Origin: Diphasiastrum complanatum
Taxonomy: Eukaryota > Streptophyta > Lycopodiopsida > Lycopodiales > Lycopodiaceae
Reading direction: 5' to 3'
Assembly: GCA_029204225.1 (NCBI GenBank)
Contig: CM055102.1
Location: forward strand, 48,706,870-48,764,288
Length of the DNA stretch: 57,419 nt
The position numbers were made by a program, and so were the translations under genes. The notes under the pieces were generated by a model. The model ran no database searches. It was not told where the DNA came from and was given only the letters and a program-made list of their open reading frames with translations. Below are positions 47,030 through 57,419 of the stretch, piece after piece. Each line of letters opens with the position of its first letter. Positions within the stretch are counted from its first letter, which is position 1.

Positions 47030-48563
47030 GACGACCACCGTTGATGACAATGTTGAGGAGTATTTTGTCAAGTATTTGCAGCTGGACTGCACCATTAGGT
47101 AAGATTTTATTAATAACATACGGTCCCTTGCTTCAAAATTTCAATTTTCTTGGGTGCTTCTTCGATGTATAAAGAAGCACCTGGTCATCTAAGTGTAGAT
47201 CTTTATTGCGTAAGTGACGGTCATGCCAAGCCTTTTGGCATCGTTTGTTAACCAGTTGTGCATGGTAAGATATGAGTCTTGTCTCACATAACTGGGCTAA
47301 TGTAAATAACCTGGCCTTGACTTGTTGCTCAATTGTAGCTTTTTCACAGAGATCTATAATAAAAGCTTCCATGACTCTTAGCAAAGGTACTAAGAATTCT
47401 ACAGGCATTACCGCCTCTTGACCATACACTAAGTGAAAAGGGGCCACTCAGTGGCTTTCTTTGGGGTGGTGAAGTAAGCCCAGATAGCTGAAAAAAGTTT
47501 TGTTACCCAATCAGAGCGACTGGTTTCAACTATCTTTGTCAAAATTTTACATATCGTCTTGTTAGTTGATTCGGCATGGCCATTACACCTAGGATAGTAC
47601 GGTGTACTCTTTCGGTGAACAACAAGGTAATGGCGTAGTAAATTATCAATGATAGCATTTAAAAAATGAGTGCCACGATCACTTACTAGCTCTATAGGAC
47701 AGCCAAAACGTGTAATAATGTTTTTATAAAGAAAACACATGACAGTTTTTGCGTTGGTGTCCTTTCTTTTCCGAGCCTCAACCCACTTAGTGGTGTAATC
47801 TGTGGCTATGAGGATGTAATAGTTGTGTTTCGCTGCTGGATTGATTGGTCCAACAAAGTCAATTCCCCACTTATGGAAGGCTTTGCCTTCTATAATGGGA
47901 GTCAGTGGTGTGAAGTCTACTTTTGTATTTTTCTTGGCTCGTTGACAGACATCACACATTTTAATGACAGCAGATGTGTCTTTAAACAAAGATGGCCACC
48001 ACAATCCTGCTCGAAGGATAATCTTAGTTGTGGCTTCAGTAGAGAAGTGGCAACCGCCAATGCCCTCATGAGCCTAGGATATGATAGGTCGTATCTACCA
48101 TTCATAAGCGCATCGTCGAATAATACCATCAATGTCTCGTTTGTAAAGTTGTTCGGCTATTAACTAAAAGAGCGCAGCTTTCAGCAAAAAAAAAAATTTT
48201 GCAACCGTACTCAAGCCTTCTTTAAGTCTGCCTGTTGTTAGGAACTGAGTGATTACCTCAGCCAACAAGCATGTAGCATCAATCTGAAAAAGACATGCAT
48301 CAGGAAGATCATCGTTGACTGGTGCAGTTGCTTATTCAGCATTAGGTAGTCGGGAAAGGTGATCCGCCATGAAATGTTGTGTTCCTTTCCAAACGACTAC
48401 GCAAAAATTAAATTCCTCTAGTATCAACAGCCATCAAGCTATACGTCCCATTTTATAGGATTTATTAACAATATATAATACGGCTTGATGGTCGGTGTAG
48501 AATGCAAAGGTTTGGCCTAGTAAATAATGTCTTAGTTGTTGTACAGCATAGACCATCGCCCCA
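47030..48563 (-). pseudogene. Second Ty3/gypsy RNase H-integrase remnant (minus strand)
   Basis: RNase H end (about 48563-48340): GAMVYAVQQLRHYLLGQTFA, FYTDHQAVLYIVNKS, HFMADHLSRL. A decayed linker follows. The integrase zinc-binding end is WWPSLFKDTS..MCDVCQRAK. The catalytic core is HKWGIDFVGPINPA, ILIATDYTTKWVEA, GCPIELVSDRGTHF, YYPRCNGHAESTNK, and the C-terminal part is FHLVYGQEAVMPVEF and LHLDDQVLLYTSK, to about 47030. Asp residues in IDFVG and VSDRG and Glu in GHAESTNK are the D,D,E triad. One frame change lies near 47440. The upstream end is cut sharply at 48564. Confidence 0.85.
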
Positions 48564-48566
48564 AGA

Positions 48567-48690
48567 AGATTGCCATGAACAAGGAGCTTCACAATCATCA
48601 AGAACTCGTGGAAGATCTTTTTTATTCACTCAAGAGCAATTGACAATACAATCAAAACTCCCTCACAAGAGAGGGGGGCCCTTAAATAAG
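48567..48690 (-). repeat. LTR-like repeat (minus strand), truncated copy
   Basis: Nearly identical to 43927-44061. It is fused directly to the RNase H of the gypsy remnant at about 48564, so the junction is a recombination or insertion point. Confidence 0.7.
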
Positions 48691-49760
48691 CAAGAAGGCT
48701 GTCCATGTGGAGCCCAAGTGGCAATTCCACTAATTTGGAAATTACAAGTGGAAAAAGCCCTTCCACTAGTGGTCACCATCAAAATGTGGCTCACTCTAAA
48801 TTATTTAAGGGGTCTACATTATTTACAATGCCTAGGAAATATTACTAGCTCCTACGTGGTCGTTCCTTCTATGGGATACACCATGTAGGCTCACATGAAT
48901 AATAATTGTCACCCAAGCTAGTAATCCTCGGCTCTCATGCTCGTCTCTCAGCTTCTTCTGCTCTCCTCCTTCTAAGACCTCCTCGGTCATGGGTGAGAGA
49001 TACTCTATGTCTTCAGCTTGGCTCAGCTCTGAGAATTCTTTGAAATCCGCCAACACCACCCAAGTAGCACACGTCAAGCATCTAGAGTCTCTCATAGCCT
49101 TATTGATCCTTCATCTCCAGAATGTCGACTAACAACTCCTCAAGTGTCAATCCGAACATCACATCTACCCCTCCTCTTCTGGCACATTGCTACAATGTAA
49201 AGTAGAACATTACCAAAAGGTATTGTCATAGCCAAACATTTGCCATCCCTACACGCTTGAGGAACTCTCTCTTCCAGAATACTTGTTCTGGCCACTTTGT
49301 AAATGATCTTCTTCTTTTTCAATCTTCAAACCGAATAGGTATATGTTCCATCCTTCAACATAGACACTTTCAAAGACCAATTGTTGGGCACAAATATCCC
49401 TTAATCAAGCCAATATCTGGCATCCCCTCCCCCTTCCAAAAAACCTTAATCTTGTCATTGCATTGTTCCCTGATTTTGGGAGATAGATTGTAGATTTGCT
49501 CTCTGATTCAGAACGTTGATCTATGCTGAGCTAGGACTGGTTGCATCGCTTGTAAATGCATGTAGCTGAGTAATGTACCCATTTCATCCCCACTGACAGG
49601 CTAGAAATACACGTTATAATCTGAGAAACACTTCTGCCTGGAAACCGTTCTAAGAAGAAGATTAAACCGTAAAGAACTGTAACCAACAGAAGTAACAAAA
49701 AGAAGAACAATACATAATCGTGCTCACAGATTCAGTGGGATTCTGTGAACAATCTCAAAC
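48691..49760. other. Unassigned region with minus-strand coding-like traces
   Basis: No intact gene. On the minus strand SELSQAEDIEYLSPMTEEVL (about 49050-48985) and KKKKIIYKVARTSILEERVP, QACRDGKCLAMTIPFGNVLL (about 49320-49200) look like protein but do not match a family I know. They may belong to the same unknown class as 44300-45705. Confidence 0.25.
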
Positions 49761-49769
49761 TGAAAAATG

Positions 49770-51125
49770 TCTAGACATGTTACCTATCGATATATGATTA
49801 AGGTGACCAAGTCTATAATGCCAAGTCAATTCTTTATTGATAGATGTTGAACTGTTTAAAGCACGATCAGTTACAGAATTACAATGACTAAGCCTATAGA
49901 GATATATATGTCTCTTTTTGAGTGCAAGAACTCTCCTAGTCTTATCAAGAATTCGACAGGAATTTCTCTAGAACTCTACCCTATATCCTAAATCTATAAT
50001 TTGATTGACCGCCGACAAAATACTTGTCATCAAGTTTGGGACATACAATACATTTGGTATCAGTTTCGATAGTTCATCATGAAGATTCAGTTTGACAATA
50101 CCTTCACCTTCAACTATGTTTGAGCTATTGTCTCCAAGGTGAACAAACTTTTTGGCGATGTAGGCCGAATAATCGATAAACCATTCTTGAAGGCTTGTCA
50201 TGTGTTGCACTGCTCTAGAATTTGATGAACCATTCCTTTCATTGTTAGACACATGGTGATGGCTCACCATGAAGGCTTCCTGCTCTTCGTCATCTGCAAC
50301 ATTTTGCTTCATGTTGACTGCATAAGCTTGCTGATCTGGCTACTTCTTCTTGTCGTTGTTGAACTTCAAGATTCGACAGTCCTGAATTTCATGGTTTGTC
50401 CTCTTGCTATACTTGCAAAATAATCTCTTCTTGTTCTGAGCGGGTTGCTGATTCTGGGTCTTCGGTGACTGCTTCTGAGTGTCATCAAATTGTCAGACAG
50501 TTTTTTTTTTATGTTGCTTCTTCATGTTCTTCTTCGAGAATAATGCTTGTGAGTCATTGATGGAGGACAAGGATGCTACATTTCTTCTTGTATCCTCCTA
50601 TAGAAGCATAGCTATGACTCTGGACAATGTTATATTTGAGTGTGTGGCAATCATCATCACCCAGCATTTGTATGATGATGGCAAACTTGAAAACAAGATC
50701 ATTACAACATCGGAGTCTTCGATCACTGAACCTATTGCCACCATCTGCTCCAACAGAGTCTTAAATTGATTAATTTGATTTTGAACAGAATCATCTTCTA
50801 ACATTCTAAGAAAGAAAAACAAATTTCTTATATGCAACTTCAAAGTGACATCTCTCACTTTGTATAGTGTATTCAATATATCCCAAGCTTCTTTAGAAAA
50901 TTGGGCTTGTCTGATATGGCCAATCTGTGTGTTGGAGATGTTAAGGGTGATCAAGGCAAAAGCCCTGCCATCCCTAAGCTTCCACTTGGAAATGGCTTGC
51001 TCATCGACATTGGGAATCAGTTCAATTCCATTGACTACTATCTCCCAAAGTTCCTTGGCCATGATTACTACTCTCGTCTTGAATATCCACAAGTGGTTAT
51101 TTAAACTATCAAGTTTTTCTACCAT
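49770..51125 (-). pseudogene. Copia gag-protease-pre-integrase remnant
   Basis: The UBN2 gag is well kept (51125-50598): MVEKLDSLNNHLWIFKTRVV, IGHIRQAQFSKEAWDILNTL, LEDDSVQNQINQFKTLLEQM, SLPSSYKCWV. A knuckle-like CKYSKRTNHEIQDC follows near 50425-50380, with the second Cys replaced by Ser. The protease/pre-integrase region (50312-49968) has EWFIDYSAYI in place of the usual D-S-G active site, then LIPNVLYVPNLMTSILSAVN. A further piece, ELTWHYRLGHLNHISIGNM, lies at about 49840-49785. Integrase, RT and RNase H are absent. PBS and LTR lie upstream (51277-51943). Confidence 0.8.
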
Positions 51126-51276
51126 TAGAGCAAACTATGGTTGCGAATCCATCTAGAATTTCAGGATGAGAGTATGTAGATAGTAGATTGTATGACTGAA
51201 AATAATTATAGCAAAATTCTACACTATAATAAAATTAGTATTCTGATAATGTATGTTTTAATGATAATATCTAAAT

Positions 51277-51330
51277 GCTCTGATACTATGTTGGTATCAG
51301 ATTAGAAAATTAGAAAAAGCTCTGATACCA
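51277..51330 (-). other. Primer-binding site, duplicated
   Basis: On the minus strand TGGTATCAGAGC, an exact tRNA-Met PBS, lies at 51330-51319 directly after the LTR. A second, slightly changed copy (TAGTATCAGAGC) lies at 51288-51277, about 42 bp further in, next to another TGGTATCAG-like word on the plus strand. A small tandem duplication of the PBS region is likely. Confidence 0.75.
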
Positions 51331-51943
51331 TGTTGTGATTCGAGGCAATGGGCATCGTGTTAGTGAAGAACAAGTGAAATTCTTAGTACATGTAACTATG
51401 TCTATCATATTCAGATCAGATTCGAACGAATCAAAATCAATCTCACTTGAGCATAGCTTTGAAGTCACTGAATCGAAAGACTCGATTCCATAGCCATGCA
51501 TGAATTCACTAAGTTATAGATTTAGATTTTATGTGCGGAAGCATAAAGCATCTAGGAATGGTGATTAGAACAACAAATTCGACTTATGCTATCAGTCACA
51601 CGAGTTATTTAGTCTACGAATAATTTATCTATGAGCATAAATCTATTTGAACATGAATAAAATAAGCATTCAATCAAAACATACATGACTCGACTTATGG
51701 AACGAATATTAATTAGTTGCGAATGATAACAGTTTGAATAAAAATAGAGTCACATTCTTTCTAAGACAATAGTCTATTTTGTATATCTGCAAATTGTTTA
51801 AAAACGTGTGTATTTCTGCGGAACATGCGACTATACAAGTATTTACAACAGTTAGAGAATGGATCTAGTCTAGAAGAAAGATAGGGATGGAGAGGATAGG
51901 AATCCAACAATTGATAGGTGGATTGATATGGAGCTAGCTCACA
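51331..51943 (-). repeat. Copia 5' LTR (minus strand)
   Basis: It ends (minus strand) ...CGAATCACAACA right before the PBS. The probable start is TGTGAGCTAGC at 51943. No second copy of this LTR is in the window. The outer boundary is approximate. Confidence 0.5.
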
Positions 51944-51974
51944 TATGACATTTCATAAGGGGTATTAGTCATCA

Positions 51975-54080
<2,106 letters not shown>

Positions 54081-54394
54081 CCGGAGAGCCCGAACACTTG
54101 CCTTGGTCGGCATAGACATCACTTTTCTTCTCCTTATCTCACTCTTCTCTCTTCTTTTCCCTTCATTTTTCATCCAAAAAATCGAGTGTGGATTAGAGCT
54201 AGTGGGGGTTGGATTAGTGTTAGAACTGTAGATTAGAACAACCCTTGCTAAAAAAGAAAAAAAACAAACAAACAAACAAACAAACGAAAAAATCAGAAAA
54301 CATGAAAAATCTATTTTTGGCTAGGAAATAGCGGGAAAAATATATTAGAGGCAACCCCTTTGATAGTACCTTGTGGACACTATTCAAAACCTCT

Positions 54395-54990
54395 ATAAAA
54401 GTCGGCAAAGGTTAAGTCCTAGCCATTTTTGAAAACACCGCAAAAAATTGTCAAAAAATCCATAAAATTTGTAGTTTCTCTCCCTCCCCTGGGAAATAAC
54501 CCTCGCCCACTTGGATCTAAACCTGTATTAGAGAAAGCTAATCTCATCTTGGCGAAGATTATCTCTCTAGGATCTGAGAGAAAACTGTTAAAAATAACAA
54601 AGAAACCCATAAAAAATTTATTTTCTTTCCATCCCCTGGGAACTAACCCTCGCCCACCTGGCTTTAGCTTAATCTGTAATAGAAAAGGCCACTCTCAGCT
54701 CGGCGAAGGTTCTCTCTCAAGGATCTGAGAGAAAACTATCAAAAATAGCAAAAAAATATTTTCTCTCCATCGCCTGGGAAATAACCCTCGCCCACCTGGA
54801 TTTAGCTGAATCTGTATCATAGGAGGCTACTCTCAACTCGATGAAGGTTATCTCTCTAGGATCTGAGAGAAAACTGCTAAAAATAACAAAAAACTCATAA
54901 AATTGTATTTTTCTCTCCATCCCCTGGGAGATAACCCTCGCCCACCTGGATTTAGCTCACATATATCATAGGAGGCTACTCTCAGTTCGG
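54395..54990. repeat. Tandem repeat, four units of about 138-150 bp
   Basis: CCTGGGA(A/G)(A/C)TAACCCTCGCCCAC recurs with its G run at about 54491, 54638, 54776 and 54926. Each is followed by a CTGGATTTAGCT-like word, TCT(C/A)A..TCGG..AAGGTT and AGGATCTGAGAGAAAAC. Open frames across it reflect the period and are not genes. Confidence 0.9.
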
Positions 54991-55118
54991 TATTTTTCAG
55001 CTTGGTGTTCTTGATGCACTCTCACCTTACCTACATTTTTAAAAATTTCAAAAATCATTTCAAAGTAACAAAAGCAATCATAATAAAAAAAACTTTGTAA
55101 AAATTTACTATCAGTAAC

Positions 55119-55225
<107 letters not shown>

Positions 55226-55394
55226 CTATGCCCAATAGAGCCGAAGAGGACCGCAACTTGGCCACATAAGATCGCAATATGGTCGTAGAAGACCGCATAA
55301 GATCGCAATATGGTCTTAGACTACCGACTAAGGCCGCATTCGTTACCTTTGCGAGTTCCTATGGTCCTTTGCGAGTGCCTACGATCCGAAATGG

Positions 55395-56352
<958 letters not shown>

Positions 56353-56385
56353 ACGGCATTTTTTATTTATATTTAATAGTATTAT

Positions 56386-56492
<107 letters not shown>

Positions 56493-57015
56493 TTTTATCT
56501 GTTTATGAATTATCTATTACAAATATGTATATATATATATATATTTTTTTGCCTGCAATAGAGCCGCAAAGCACCGCAACATGGCCGCATAAGATCGCAA
56601 TATATATGTCAGTTTTATATATTGATGAATTATCTATTTTGTTACAAATATATATTATGTATGTAATAGTATTACATATATGTATATATATTTATACTAT
56701 GGCCACAATAGAGCCGAAGAGGACCGCAACTTGGCCACATAAGATCGCAATATGGCCATAGAAGACCACATAAGACCGCAATATGGCCTTAATAGACGAT
56801 ATGACACCGCAATATGGCCTTAGAAGACCGCAATATGGCCGTAGTCCGCAGTATGGCCATAGTCCGCAGTATGGACGTAGAAGACTGCAATATGGTCGTA
56901 GTCCGCAGTATGGATGTAGAAGACCGCAATATGGCCGTTGAAGACCGCACTATGGTTGTAGTCCACAGTATGGACGTAGAAGACGGCAATATGGCCGTAG
57001 AAGACCACAATATTA

Positions 57016-57419
57016 TTGAGCCATGGGATCGCCCTCACGAGCTTGCCCACGACCCAATAAAAACCCAGAATGGGCCTTGCCAGGTCCGTTATCTATTACA
57101 TAAAAATGTATGTTTTTTAAATATATGAGATGTTGAAATAACTCTGCGGGATAAGGCAGTGACACATGGCAAATGGTATATCCCATAAGTACCGTATACT
57201 TCTATCCATCAAAAAAGAGGATAAGTAAAACTCTTCCCCTTCTTAGACTTCACATTCTCCTTTTAATTCTGAGTATTCTAAGCATACCTCCATAATCCAA
57301 GTTTGGAAGCATCGATTTACTTGCAAGGAAAAGTCTAAATCAATGGTATTTTTCGTTCAATTTTGAAGAGACATAAGTTATAAATTTATACTGAAAACAA
57401 TTTTTATCAAATAGATTTT
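57016..57419. other. No supported gene
   Basis: Nothing recognisable in the last 400 bases; no coding or repeat signal that I can support. Confidence 0.35.

Noticed and set aside
56814-57128. 104-residue frame with MDVED/MAV repeats
   Set aside because: It follows the short-word tandem expansion; the unit length changes and the other strand is equally open.

Overview
The window looks like transposon-dominated nuclear DNA of a seed plant. The evidence is one intron-rich secreted acid lipase of the plant/animal AB-hydrolase lipase family, many decayed Ty1/copia and Ty3/gypsy elements with plant-type primer-binding sites (TGGTATCAGAGC, initiator tRNA-Met), and very long CT/GA and TA microsatellites. 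I cannot fix the species. An early-diverging angiosperm or a gymnosperm is possible, but that is a guess. I found no rRNA, tRNA, CRISPR or bacterial operon structure.

Layout. 1-4450: three degenerate copies of one exon-intron gene on the minus strand (possibly a plant Ptta/En-Spm Transposase_24-like protein), one of them carrying an inverted internal piece. 4481-5171: a 0.7-kb (CT)n array, followed by a roughly 350-bp tandem duplication. 5959-8737: a collapsed copia element with a clear 3' LTR. 10280-13100: a broken gypsy element on the plus strand. 14990-24314: a broken gypsy element on the minus strand (gag, protease, RT, RNase H, integrase) with an extra coiled-coil ORF downstream of integrase and an LTR-like insertion between protease and RT. 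24315-31488: a structurally complete copia insertion (734/735-bp LTRs, 5-bp duplication AAAAC, PBS) that split the gypsy gag. It lacks a recognisable gag and carries two successive RT/RNase H modules. 31494-32560: a diverged tandem repeat. 32802-35768: the only intact host gene, a nine-exon, 399-residue acid lipase. 36.9-54 kb: further copia and gypsy fragments on both strands with LTRs, PBSs and minisatellites. 54.4-57.0 kb: two tandem-repeat fields, the second with conserved hairpins between expanding TA arrays.

Most genes do not work together. They are remains of mobile elements in different stages of decay. The lipase reads through all nine exons without a stop or frameshift when one GC-AG intron is accepted at the catalytic-serine codon run. 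The observations most worth following are the two-module copia chimera, that GC-AG intron, the microsatellite next to a 5' splice site, and the tandem field with hairpins at the 3' end of the window.
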